Assembly: GCF_023023025.1 (NCBI RefSeq)
Contig: NZ_CP095481.1
Coordinates: 2,480,001 to 2,544,000 of the forward strand
From: Amycolatopsis sp. WQ 127309
GTDB taxonomy: Bacteria > Actinomycetota > Actinomycetes > Mycobacteriales > Pseudonocardiaceae
Direction: 5' to 3'
DNA: 64,000 nt
The translations under genes were made by a program, and so were the position numbers. The notes under the pieces were generated by a model that did not search any database, was not told the origin of the DNA, and saw only the letters and a list, made by a program, of their open reading frames with translations. Below, in pieces: positions 52,594 through 60,737 of this stretch (position 1 is the first letter of the stretch; the number at the start of each line of letters is the position of its first letter).

Positions 52594-53052
52594 CTACGTG
52601 ATCGCGTTCTCGACAGCCGTGACGGCGTCTGGCAGCGGCACGTGCTCCCAAATCCGCACCACTTGCCAGCCAGCCTCCTCGAGCGCGCCGGTGACCAGCT
52701 TGTCGCGGTCGACGTTACGCCGGAGCTTCGGCGTCCAATACCACTCGTTGCTCGTCGGTTGCCTGCCGTGCTGGGGGCAGACGTGCCAGAAACAGCCATC
52801 AACGAAGATGGCGACTTTGCGGCTGGTGAAGACGATGTCAGGGCGGACTCGTACGGCATCGAGCACGATCGGCAAGTCCTTGCGATACCGGTAACCGAGC
52901 CGATGCAGCGCTTTACGAAGAGTCACCTCGGGCTTCGTGTCGGTTCGCCGGTTGGCTTTCATGTTGCGAGATCGGCCCTCGTTCGCGGCAGCAGGGTAGG
53001 GCTTCGGCTTCGCCTCGTTCTCAGCTGCCGGGGGCGTTACACGGCGCGGCAT
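52594..53052 (-). CDS. vsr: Very short patch repair endonuclease (Vsr), second copy
   Basis: 152 aa. Same family as the copy at 5124-5570 but clearly a different lineage. FVDGCFWHVCPQHGRQP lies near residues 86-102, the catalytic-region RPDIVF near 72-77 and IWEH near 135. The ATG at 52052+1000 (53052) matches the family start RNMKANRRTDTKPE about 30 residues on. It is divergent from the methyltransferase with 53 bp between the two starts, so they share a promoter region. Confidence 0.92.
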   Translation of the reverse strand: MPRRVTPPAAENEAKPKPYPAAANEGRSRNMKANRRTDTKPEVTLRKALHRLGYRYRKDLPIVLDAVRVRPDIVFTSRKVAIFVDGCFWHVCPQHGRQPTSNEWYWTPKLRRNVDRDKLVTGALEEAGWQVVRIWEHVPLPDAVTAVENAIT

Positions 53053-53105
53053 GCGCCAGATAGTCTCAGGCGCCACATCGCTACGCCACCCCCGGAAGGA
53101 CTCCG

Positions 53106-54413
53106 ATGACCCGCGCATCCGACGACAGCTCCTTCGAAGTCGTCGAGCTGTGTGCAGGCGCAGGTGGCCAGGCCCTGGGCCTCGACCGAGCGGGGTTCAA
53201 GCACCGCCTGGCCGTCGAGCTCGACGCCAACGCCTTCCAGACCCTGCGGACGAACATCCGGGGGCAAATCGAGATCAACGAGGAAAAGCGCGACATCGTC
53301 CAGCAGGGCGACGTCGCCGACCCCGCTGTCTTCGACCCCGAAGAGCACCACGAGGTCGCATTGCTGGCCGGCGGAGTTCCCTGTCCCCCGTTCACGATCG
53401 CCGGAAAGCAGCTGGGCGCGAGCGACGAACGTGACCTCTTTGCCTGGGCCGTCGAGCAGGTCGACAAGGTCCGGCCGCGCGCCCTGATGCTCGAAAACGT
53501 ACGCGGGCTCAGCTTGCCCCGCTTCTCGGGTTACCGGCAGTACGTCCTGGATCGCCTCGCCGAGTTCAAGTACGTCGCCGAGTGGCGGCTGCTCAACGCG
53601 TGCGACTACGGAGTCCCCCAGCTGCGCCCCCGGTTCGTCCTCGTCGCCATGCAGGAAGAGGACGCCAAGTACTTCAAGTGGCCAGAGCCGGTCGCCGAGC
53701 AGCTCACTGTCAGCGCCGCCATCGCTGACCTCATGGGCGCGGACGGCTGGGAAGGGCTCGAACAGTGGATAAAGGACGCTGACAAGATCGGCCCCACCAT
53801 CGTCGGTGGTTCCAAAAAACATGGCGGCGCCGATCTGGGTCCGACCAGAGCCAAGCGTGCCTGGGCCGAGCTCAGCGTCGATGCGATGGGCCTCGCCGAC
53901 GCCCCGCCGGCATCAGACGCCCGGTTCAGGACCGAAAAAAACCAAGCTCCTGGCCCGAAGCTGACGAACGAAATGGTAGCCCGCATCCAGGGCTGGCTTC
54001 CCGGATACGAGTGGACGTTCACCGGGCGGAAGACGACTCGCTACCGGCAGATCGGCAATGCCTTCCCTCCTCCGGTCGCCGAAGCCGTGGGAACGGCGAT
54101 CATGAAGGCTCTCAAACACGAGGGCAAGACCGTTTCGCGCGAGACTTCGAGCCACGACCCCGTGTACAAGGTTCTGCAGGAGCTGGGGGGATACGTCCCC
54201 GCCGAGGTGATCATCAAGCGGGCCAAGCTTCGCAACGGGGTCGCCGAGCTGGAGGAACGTATTGCTCAGCTGCGCCGTGACTTCCACGTTCCCTACGAGC
54301 GGGCATCCGACTCGACCTTGACCTACCGGCTAGGTGAATTCAAGGCGTTCATCGGGCAGGAAGACCACGACCGTCACGAGAAGTTCAGCCAGAACCGGGC
54401 CAAGATCAGCTAG
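53106..54413 (+). CDS. DNA cytosine-5 methyltransferase with C-terminal extension
   Basis: 435 aa. Motif I ELCAGAGGQALGLDRAGF near residues 14-31, catalytic motif IV GGVPCPPFTIAG near 90-101, motif VI MLENVRG near 128-134, motif VIII YGVPQLRPRFVLVAM near 172-186 and motif X RQIGNAFPPPVAEAVGTAI near 313-331. About 100 residues follow motif X (residues 335-435) with no family match, ending in a charged helix; they may bind DNA or a partner. Convergent by 8 bp with the helicase gene. It may be the modification arm of the adjacent island. Confidence 0.93.
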   Translation: MTRASDDSSFEVVELCAGAGGQALGLDRAGFKHRLAVELDANAFQTLRTNIRGQIEINEEKRDIVQQGDVADPAVFDPEEHHEVALLAGGVPCPPFTIAGKQLGASDERDLFAWAVEQVDKVRPRALMLENVRGLSLPRFSGYRQYVLDRLAEFKYVAEWRLLNACDYGVPQLRPRFVLVAMQEEDAKYFKWPEPVAEQLTVSAAIADLMGADGWEGLEQWIKDADKIGPTIVGGSKKHGGADLGPTRAKRAWAELSVDAMGLADAPPASDARFRTEKNQAPGPKLTNEMVARIQGWLPGYEWTFTGRKTTRYRQIGNAFPPPVAEAVGTAIMKALKHEGKTVSRETSSHDPVYKVLQELGGYVPAEVIIKRAKLRNGVAELEERIAQLRRDFHVPYERASDSTLTYRLGEFKAFIGQEDHDRHEKFSQNRAKIS

Positions 54414-56232
54414 CGTCCGGCTTCCGGACGTGGGTGAGCAGCGCATTGACGTCCGCAGAGTCCATGCCCGCGACAACGGACGGCTCCTCGAACGGGTCGC
54501 CGAGCTGCTGGACAGCAGCGTCGTCGAGAAGCTTGCCCATGAACTCGAGCTTCTCCCCGAGCCTCATCGCCACGATCTCGTCGACGGTTCCGCGCGTCGC
54601 CAGAACGGTTATCCGGGTTTCCGTGTCAGGCGCCAAACCTAGCCGGTGGATACGATCCAAGCTCTGCAGGAACCGGCCGGCCTGGAAGTCGCGGTCGACG
54701 TAGACAGCGTCGTGGCAGACCTGGTGCAGGCTGATGCCTTCACCCAGAGTTGCTGGGTTGGAAATGAGCACCGCACAGTCTGGGTCGTTGCGGAAAGCTT
54801 CGATCTGTTCCTCACGATCGACGGTGCCTCCGTGCACGACAGCCGGTTGGAAGTCGGCTAGAAGAACTTCGAGGGTGCTGATGGAGCGGATAAAGCTGGC
54901 CCACACCAGTGTTTTCCGCTTCCGCTCGGCGTTTTCCTTCACGATTGCCAGCACCTCTTGATACTTCGGCGGCATCTCGTACTCGGAAAGTGATCCGAGC
55001 AGCAGGTGCAGCGGATCGTTGGGCGGGACCTCCAGCGGCGGAACCTGAAGTGACAGCGGTTCGTACTTGGAAGCCCCCTCGGCCAGGAGCGCCGGGCTCG
55101 TCGCAGCCATGATCAACCTCAGCACAGTCCGGCCGAGCGCATCAAAACCGGACCTGCTCCGCTCAGCCCTGGCAGAGAACCGCCCGACGATGGCGTCGTA
55201 GATCTCCCGGTGCAGCGGAGGGAGGTCGACCATGCGCATGCTCAACGACACCGGCGGCAGACCGAGTTCTTTCTTGGTGGTCCTGGTGTACAGAGGTTTG
55301 AGCACACGGCTGGCATGGATCAGATTGCCGCCGTCGATCGCGTTGGTGACCACGCGCCTCCCGCGGCCAGGCCACACGAAAGCCATCAAGCTTTCGAGAT
55401 CTCGGGGACCGTTCGGGGCGGGCGTACCGGTAAGGATCATCCTGATCATGCTGAGTGGGCCCAAGGCCATGCACGCGGCTCCGTATACGCCGGCGCTCCC
55501 GAGCTTCATGCGGTGCGCTTCGTCCAGGATCATCATCGTCGGCGCCTCCTGCAGCCAGCCGGTGATGATCCCTTGCGATCGATCCAGGCGCTCGTAGTTC
55601 ACCAGCAGCACGTCCGCGGACAACGACGACCTGCCGTCGTAGACCTGGACATCGAGCGTGTCGGCGAAGCACTTCTCGCCCTCTTCCTGCCACGCCTCGT
55701 ACGCCGATTTCGGGCAGACGACGAGCAGACGCCGTACGCGGCGGCGCCGGCGAAAAGCAGAAAACGCCGCCAGAGCCACGCGGGTCTTACCCGCGCCGGG
55801 AACGCTGAAGTTCGCACCATGGCCGAGCGAAACGAGCTTTGCCACGTCTCGCCGCTGGAACGGCGTGAGGTCGCCAGACCAGCCTGGCTCGAGCTGGTCG
55901 ACGACCTCGTCTTCGCGGACGACGAGGTCGTCTTCCTCACCGTCGAGGAGACGTTCCGACCGTTCCGCGTCACTGATCATCTCCATGACCAGATTCCGGA
56001 ACGAATCCTCCCAGACGACCGACTCCGGCGCTGGCCACTCGGCCAGCGCCTCGACACTTCCGATGAACTCGTCGATCGGGATCAGCGCAACAAGACGCTC
56101 TGTCATCTGGCCGTTTGGGAAAGCAGCAAGAAGGCCAGCGAGGTTCTCCCGGAACTGGCCTACGGTCTGCAGCTTCGCCTGTGTCCGGGTCAGGTCGAAC
56201 CCGATGACCAGGCTAGAACCGGTTTCTTCCAC
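54406..56232 (-). CDS. SNF2-like DEAH helicase/translocase
   Basis: 608 aa superfamily 2 translocase. Motif I FSVPGAGKTRVAL near residues 141-153, motif Ia VVCPKSAYEAWQEEG, motif II ILDEAHRMKLG near 234-244 and motif III LTGTPAPNGPRDLE near 262-275. The helicase C-terminal half has GG(T)VDREEQIEAFRNDPDCAVLISNPATLGEGISLHQ near 460-495 and arginine-finger region YVDRDFQAGRFLQSLDRIHRLGL. The first 130 residues are unassigned. GTG start immediately after the ParB-like stop. Transcribed after the HNH and ParB-like genes and convergent with the methyltransferase. Confidence 0.9.
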   Translation of the reverse strand: MEETGSSLVIGFDLTRTQAKLQTVGQFRENLAGLLAAFPNGQMTERLVALIPIDEFIGSVEALAEWPAPESVVWEDSFRNLVMEMISDAERSERLLDGEEDDLVVREDEVVDQLEPGWSGDLTPFQRRDVAKLVSLGHGANFSVPGAGKTRVALAAFSAFRRRRRVRRLLVVCPKSAYEAWQEEGEKCFADTLDVQVYDGRSSLSADVLLVNYERLDRSQGIITGWLQEAPTMMILDEAHRMKLGSAGVYGAACMALGPLSMIRMILTGTPAPNGPRDLESLMAFVWPGRGRRVVTNAIDGGNLIHASRVLKPLYTRTTKKELGLPPVSLSMRMVDLPPLHREIYDAIVGRFSARAERSRSGFDALGRTVLRLIMAATSPALLAEGASKYEPLSLQVPPLEVPPNDPLHLLLGSLSEYEMPPKYQEVLAIVKENAERKRKTLVWASFIRSISTLEVLLADFQPAVVHGGTVDREEQIEAFRNDPDCAVLISNPATLGEGISLHQVCHDAVYVDRDFQAGRFLQSLDRIHRLGLAPDTETRITVLATRGTVDEIVAMRLGEKLEFMGKLLDDAAVQQLGDPFEEPSVVAGMDSADVNALLTHVRKPDAS

Positions 56233-57639
56233 TCAGGACTCCAGTTCGAGGATCTGGCGCAGCCACGCAACCCCTTCGTTCTGCTCCTCGACCGTCCGGG
56301 ACGTCTCGACAGCGAGGCCGCGCAGGCTTCGGCGGAAGCTCAGAAGCGCATCATTGAACGCTTCCTCGTCGAGTGCCCGGGACGCGCGCGACATAACCAG
56401 CTCCGTGATGCATTGATCAATCTCCGCCGTTGCGGAATTCAGCCGGTCCGGCGCAGCCTGCTTGCGCTTTCGGAGCTGTATCTGGCGTCCGGCCCGCTCG
56501 ATGGCCTGGTCCATCGCTTCCTTGAGCTCCGCAGCTTCCTCGACCGGCTCACCCGCGTATCCGCTGGTGTGCGTGATCTCGACTGTGCGCGCCTTGAGCA
56601 CGGTGTTCGTCAGTTCACGGGCGGCTGCCACCTCGTCCGATGCGCCCTTCACCGAGACACCCAAACCTGGAATGGCCACCGTCGCCGGCGCCGGCTCGGG
56701 CCTGAGTTCCACGGGCAGAGCTTTGTCCAGGTAACGCGACTGGAAGTCCGACTCGATGAAACGGACATCGGTCTTCGAGAAGCCGAGCATGATCGCCGCG
56801 AGCCGCGACTCCTTGGTCAGCTCCGCACGCTCACCGTTCGCTGACAGGTCCTTCTGGTAGCGCCTGTGCAGTTCCTTCAGTTTCTCCTGGTGATCTTCGA
56901 ACGCCACGAGCGGAATGCGGTGCCCGTTCACCTCGCTGCGTTCGATCATCGACTTGATGCAGGCGAAGACCCACTGGTCCTGCTTGCAGGCCGGCACGGT
57001 GCTCCGGAAGATCGCGGCGATCTTCCCGATCGGCAGGCCCTGGTTAACCAGCTCGTCGATGGCCAGCAGCCGGTTGATGTAGGAGTAGTCGCGGCGGTGC
57101 TCTTTCCTGAGCTGAAGGGACAGCTCGACGTCCCGGATGTCCTCCCAGTCACAGGACTCCGGCAGCACAGCAACCCTGATGGGTTGCTGTGGCCCGCCCA
57201 TCTTCAGCATTGCGGCCCGGCGCGTGTTGCCGTTCACCAGCACGCCGTCTCGCGTGATCAGGCCTGGTTCGGTCTGATCGTACTCGCGAAGGCTTTCCAG
57301 CAGCTCAGTGAAGGTCGGATCGGTCCTGCTGGGATCTGCCGGCAGCGCCTGCAGGAGATACCCGAGGTAGTCCTGGCTCTCACTGCTCCAGGGATCCTCG
57401 TCGACCAGCTGGTCGAGCTGCGGATCATGACTTCGCTGTGCGCGAATGCGATGGGTCGCCGGGTTGTAGTAGAGGTCGCCGGCGGGCAGCTGGATGACAT
57501 CCAGGTGGGCTTGGCCGCCCCGCCAGTCGACAGTCTGCGTCTCACGCGGGCCGCCGGTCTCGGTGACTTCCTTGAGGCGACGCTCGATAAGGGACTGGTT
57601 CTCGTCAGACCGGGGCGGCCGACCATAATCCTTGATCAT
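56233..57639 (-). CDS. ParB-like nuclease-domain protein
   Basis: 468 aa. The ParB/Srx-like core is near residues 60-145: VIQLPAGDLYYNPATHRIRAQ, a following segment and DGVLVNGNTRRAAMLKMGG near 131-149, matching the GxxR-H/N-R-R-x-A site of ParB-like proteins. The region near 170-260 has LRKEHRRDYSYINRLLAIDELV and looks like the ParB helix-turn-helix. The last 120 residues are helical and charged. In defence loci ParB-like proteins sense or nick DNA; that role is inferred. ATG at 57639 has an AGGAG site; it abuts the helicase. Confidence 0.82.
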   Translation of the reverse strand: MIKDYGRPPRSDENQSLIERRLKEVTETGGPRETQTVDWRGGQAHLDVIQLPAGDLYYNPATHRIRAQRSHDPQLDQLVDEDPWSSESQDYLGYLLQALPADPSRTDPTFTELLESLREYDQTEPGLITRDGVLVNGNTRRAAMLKMGGPQQPIRVAVLPESCDWEDIRDVELSLQLRKEHRRDYSYINRLLAIDELVNQGLPIGKIAAIFRSTVPACKQDQWVFACIKSMIERSEVNGHRIPLVAFEDHQEKLKELHRRYQKDLSANGERAELTKESRLAAIMLGFSKTDVRFIESDFQSRYLDKALPVELRPEPAPATVAIPGLGVSVKGASDEVAAARELTNTVLKARTVEITHTSGYAGEPVEEAAELKEAMDQAIERAGRQIQLRKRKQAAPDRLNSATAEIDQCITELVMSRASRALDEEAFNDALLSFRRSLRGLAVETSRTVEEQNEGVAWLRQILELES

Positions 57640-57708
57640 GCTTCTCCTGTACGACCTACGTGCCGCGGCAGCTACAAACCATAACCGGACCCGTGTCACA
57701 CCCCCTGG

Positions 57709-58386
57709 TCAGCCCAGAGAAGTGCGCACCACAGCGCGAGCGTCCTCCGGCAGGGCGCGGTACTCGGCCCACGCTCGCTCAGCAGGACTGAAGACTCGCT
57801 CGTCGGCGGCGATCCAGCCGGCGAGGAGCTCTCGTTCGTCCGGTGACAGCGCGTTAACGCGATCCACTACTGCAGGAACGTCAGCAACGAGGTTCTTCGC
57901 TCCAACCCGGCACCTGTTGCACTCTGTCACCAGCTGCATCTCAGTCTGCTCACCAGACACGATGACATTCCGCCGGGCGATGTCGAGCTGGGCACCTTCG
58001 AAGGTGCCGGCATAGAACTGGCCGGGGGTGATCCCGCACGAACGGCACATGTTGCCGTCATTGGAGATGATCTCCCGCCTTTGCACTGCTCCGATAGCCG
58101 ACGCGGAAGCGACCCTCGAAGCCATTCCCTTCTCCCACACCGGCTGACCGCTGCTCACGAAACGCTGCTGTGCAGCCGTGAGGGTCGGGTCTTCCCGGTT
58201 CGTGTCGATCCGCCAGCCAAAGCTGCGCAGGTCACGCATGCGGCGATCGATTTGCGAAACACCGGGAAAGACTGAACGCATCTGCTCTTTGGTGAACTCG
58301 TTCCCTTCGCCAACCTCGGCCAGCAGCCATAAGGCAACACGCTTCATCGTCCCCAGGTTAGGGTCTTTCCACGAAGGCAGCATCAT
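57709..58386 (-). CDS. HNH-like nuclease with N-terminal winged-helix domain
   Basis: 225 aa. Residues about 10-70 form a winged-helix-like domain (MKRVALWLLAEVGEGNEFTKEQM, DRRMRDLRSFGWRID). The middle has MCRSCG near 114-119 and a second pair CNRCRVG near 156-162, the zinc ribs of an HNH/McrA-type fold; the region between them (LDIARRNVIV) should hold the catalytic His, but no clear His is visible there, so activity is uncertain. First gene of a leftward operon with ParB-like and helicase genes (69 bp gap). Confidence 0.75.
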   Translation of the reverse strand: MMLPSWKDPNLGTMKRVALWLLAEVGEGNEFTKEQMRSVFPGVSQIDRRMRDLRSFGWRIDTNREDPTLTAAQQRFVSSGQPVWEKGMASRVASASAIGAVQRREIISNDGNMCRSCGITPGQFYAGTFEGAQLDIARRNVIVSGEQTEMQLVTECNRCRVGAKNLVADVPAVVDRVNALSPDERELLAGWIAADERVFSPAERAWAEYRALPEDARAVVRTSLG

Positions 58387-58954
58387 CCACCATCACTTTC
58401 TGTTCACGTTCCAGTCACATATCGGAGACTCGCGGACCGGAAGACTCCGGCGCTCTTCCTTTGTAGCACGGGAGAGCCACCTCTTCGAGTGTTTACAAAT
58501 TTTGTAAACACTCGAAGACTCACCTTTCGACTCAAGATCATTTCGACAGCGAGGCGCGGCAGCGAGCACTTCAACAGTGACCGCCCTTGACCTCAGCAAA
58601 CAGGTCCGGACAGTCACGCCCTCGCCGGGGAAGCAGTTCAGCCCTCGTCAGTGATGCCGACTCCGGCCCTCTTGAGAACTTCGTGACATCAGAGGCGCTT
58701 CGCGCCCTGAAGCGCGCGAAGTAGGCTAGGCTTCAACCCGTACGGGTTGTCACCCATCCGAGCAGGGCCCACAACATCCTGCAGGTAGGAGAGGTCGAAG
58801 CTGGACTGTCCGCACGCCGAAACACGCTGATCTACAACAGACCGATCCACCAACGCCGACTCGCCAAGCGGACACATCTCCCATGGCACCCTGCCCGCAA
58901 CAGGAGCCGGGACCACCACCTCTGTTAAGCGCGCCCAAATTCGAGAGGAAGCAG
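58387..58954. other. Intergenic region with promoter of the HNH/ParB/helicase operon
   Basis: About 570 bp, less G+C-rich than the neighbours, without a supported gene. It contains the 35-bp palindrome at 58483-58517 and must hold the leftward promoter of the defence operon and the rightward promoter of the XRE gene. Confidence 0.5.
58483..58517. promoter_or_regulatory. Perfect 35-bp palindrome
   Basis: Arms CTTCGAGTGTTTACAAA (58483-58499) and its complement (58501-58517) flank a single central T. The A+T-rich core TTTACAAA-T-TTTGTAAA stands out in this genome. It lies 97 bp upstream of the HNH start, where an operator of the defence operon would sit, but it is longer than most operators and could also be a recombination or replication site. 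Confidence 0.65.
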
Positions 58955-59290
58955 ATGAGGTTAGGCAAAACTGGGGGAAACTACCCATTAAATTCAACCC
59001 CCGAGCAGCGCGAGCTCGCGGATCTCATCGTGAAACTGTGCGGTTGCATGAAGCAGCCGACGCAGGCCGCTCGAGCGGGACAGCTGTGGGTTTCCCCCGC
59101 GTTGCTGTCGCGCTTCGCGAATGCACACAGGGTTCCCGACGTTGAAACCTTGAGGAAGCTGCACTCACTCGCACAGGAGGGCGGCCGCACTCAGGCCCCC
59201 TGCGCCTTGCCCGAGCTTCTCAAGCTGCGCGAACTCGTCAAGTATCAGCTGAGCATGGCCAAGTTCCGGCGACCGTGCCCGACGGCTTGA
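58955..59290 (+). CDS. XRE-type DNA-binding protein
   Basis: 111 aa from an ATG with a GAGAGGAAG site; the frame extends upstream but that part is Pro-rich and unlike protein. The middle, STPEQRELADLIVKLCGCMKQPTQAARAGQLWVSPALLSRFANAHRVPDVETLRKLHSLA, is a helix-turn-helix of the Cro/CI type (alpha-2/alpha-3 near residues 38-60). The basic C-terminus is unassigned. Lies between two palindromes and could bind either. A hairpin overlaps its stop codon. Confidence 0.75.
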   Translation: MRLGKTGGNYPLNSTPEQRELADLIVKLCGCMKQPTQAARAGQLWVSPALLSRFANAHRVPDVETLRKLHSLAQEGGRTQAPCALPELLKLRELVKYQLSMAKFRRPCPTA

Positions 59291-59309
59291 TGCATGCTGG
59301 ATCAAGCCG
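59283..59309 (+). terminator. Hairpin at the end of the XRE gene
   Basis: Arms CGGCTTGAT (59283-59291) and ATCAAGCCG (59301-59309) with a 9-base loop; overlaps the stop codon. Confidence 0.6.
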
Positions 59310-59327
59310 CGAAGATCAACAAAAAGA

Positions 59328-59379
59328 GACCGGCGCAACAGGGATTGCCCCCAAGTCGACCGGCGCAACGGGGATTGCC
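59328..59379 (+). repeat. Two-copy 22-bp direct repeat, 30-bp period
   Basis: Copies at 59328-59349 and 59358-59379 share GACCGGCGCAAC and GGGATTGCC and differ at one base. Two units only, spacer 8 bp. Confidence 0.7.
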
Positions 59380-59726
59380 ATCACCTGCCGACAACGAAGA
59401 GAAAGAAGCGAAACCTCTACCAACGCTATCGAACTGCAGGTCATACTACTTACAATCACCGCTACCGGCGTCGCGCCCGTAACGGCATCGTCGCCACATC
59501 AAGCCGGGACACGCAGGCGTCCGAGCACTAGAAGCCCAAGCCACAAGCCCGAGCCACGATCCCAGAACAACTTTGTGACGGGCGACACGTTTTGCACGCA
59601 GCGACAGTTGCATGCAGTGACGGTCACATGCGGTGACAACGCGTGAAGCGACAGCAAGGGGACAGCATGTGAGAACTTCTCATCGAACACATAACGTCAC
59701 CGCTCGGTCGCGTGCACGCCCCCGCG

Positions 59727-59751
59727 CCAGATGTCTCGACGAGACATCTGG
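59727..59751. promoter_or_regulatory. Perfect 25-bp palindrome upstream of the small ORF
   Basis: Arms CCAGATGTCTCG (59727-59738) and CGAGACATCTGG (59740-59751) with a single central A. It lies 106 bp before the small gene at 59857. Confidence 0.6.
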
Positions 59752-59856
59752 GTCAATCAATGTAGTCGGGGAAAGCCAGCCGGTCTGCCTGGAAGCGATC
59801 ACCGGCGGGCCTTCCCCTTCAGAACCCCTCACCTGGGCAAACAAGTCAGGAGCTCC

Positions 59857-60045
59857 ATGAGCAAGTCTAAGCGCTCGGCCAGCAGTTCGCGTCCCCGTGC
59901 GACCGCCGGCTCGCGCCCCAGTGAGCCGGCTCGCGCCGGCGGAGAGCCCAGCTGGCCGTCCACCTTCGCGCGCGGCGCGATCTACGCGCTGGGCAAGGCC
60001 GTCGTTGAGTGGATGATCGACATCGCGACGTCCAACGACAGCTAA
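59857..60045 (+). CDS. Small unrecognised protein
   Basis: 62 aa from an ATG with an AGGAG site at 59848-59852. Residues 1-38 are Ser/Arg/Pro-rich and basic, residues 39-58 (ARGAIYALGKAVVEWMIDIA) form an amphipathic or membrane-associated helix. Downstream of the XRE gene and its palindromes, so possibly under XRE control. No family recognised; a short toxin-like or phage-related peptide is one option but is speculation. Confidence 0.55.
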   Translation: MSKSKRSASSSRPRATAGSRPSEPARAGGEPSWPSTFARGAIYALGKAVVEWMIDIATSNDS

Positions 60046-60054
60046 ATCACGAAC

Positions 60055-60104
60055 GGCGGTGCATAGGGGTTCGCCGGCGCGTTGACGAGCCCCTATGCAC
60101 CGCC
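60055..60104. terminator. Bidirectional hairpin between small ORF and SCP2 gene
   Basis: Perfect 15-bp stem GGCGGTGCATAGGGG (60055-60069) with CCCCTATGCACCGCC (60090-60104), 20-base loop. It overlaps the SCP2 stop codon and would end both convergent transcripts. Confidence 0.75.
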
Positions 60105-60728
60105 TGGCTTCGGGATGTCGAAGTAGCTTGAGAACCTCACCGCCGGGGCGTACTCGCCCTTCACCTTCACTCGGCCCGTCACGAACATCGCTGCTACCGC
60201 TGCGTTGCCCGTGGCCATGCGGATGAAGTCGTCCACCGAGAGGGTGATCGTGGTGTCCGGACTGCGGGACAGGTCTGTGCTGGAAACGCACACTCCGTCC
60301 TCGATCACCGTCTGGAAGCGGTCGTAGCCGTCCTCGCCTTGGCCGTCGGAAAAGCGCCAGGAAACCACGAAGTCCACGTGACGAGCGCGGGATGGGAGAA
60401 AGTGTTCCGACATTCTGCGGAATATCTCGTCCAGGAAGACCGAGCGTAGTTCCGGGTGGTCGGCGATGGCCTTCAGCTGGTCGCGGGATGCTCGGCGGAC
60501 GACGTCGACCAGGACGTCTGTCGACAGTGAACTCAGCTCGATGCCCGCGCCCGCGTTTCCCAGCATGTGCAGGGTTTCCAGGACCTGGATGAACTGGCCG
60601 GCCGTCAGGTTGCCGATCACCAGCTTCTCGGCGAAGCCGTTGATCGCGTGGCTCGCCCGGATGCGGGCCGGGCGGCGGGAAGTGCGCAGGCGGGATCGCC
60701 ACGGGCGGTCGTCCGCATTTCGGGGCAC
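60093..60728 (-). CDS. SCP2 sterol-binding-like protein
   Basis: 211 aa. The C-terminal 100 residues form the SCP2-like lipid-binding fold (VSWRFSDGQGEDGYDRFQTVIEDGVC, DTTITLSVDDFIRMATG, MFVTGRVKVKGEYAPAVRFSSYFDIPKP). The N-terminal 100 residues are helical (LVIGNLTAGQFIQVLETLHML). Clearly related to the next gene (same order, same motifs), so a tandem duplicate. Probably binds an acyl-CoA or other lipid. The start may be nearer 60700; I keep the longest ATG. Confidence 0.82.
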   Translation of the reverse strand: MPRNADDRPWRSRLRTSRRPARIRASHAINGFAEKLVIGNLTAGQFIQVLETLHMLGNAGAGIELSSLSTDVLVDVVRRASRDQLKAIADHPELRSVFLDEIFRRMSEHFLPSRARHVDFVVSWRFSDGQGEDGYDRFQTVIEDGVCVSSTDLSRSPDTTITLSVDDFIRMATGNAAVAAMFVTGRVKVKGEYAPAVRFSSYFDIPKPGGA

Positions 60729-60737
60729 GGCGACGAA

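Larger units (their letters stand above)
59291..59856. other. Poorly coding stretch with repeats, between XRE gene and small ORF
   Basis: About 565 bp without a convincing gene. It contains a 30-bp-period direct repeat (59328-59379), a cluster of GTGAC/GTCAC words at about 59575-59660 and a 25-bp palindrome (59727-59751). The repeat content and raised A+T suggest a mobile-element edge or a control region. Confidence 0.5.

Noticed and set aside
55210..56844. 544-codon plus-strand frame opposite helicase and ParB-like genes
   Set aside because: Shadow; both genes on the minus strand have clear conserved motifs.
59328..59379. Possible CRISPR array
   Set aside because: Only two repeat units, 8-bp spacer and no cas gene anywhere in the window.
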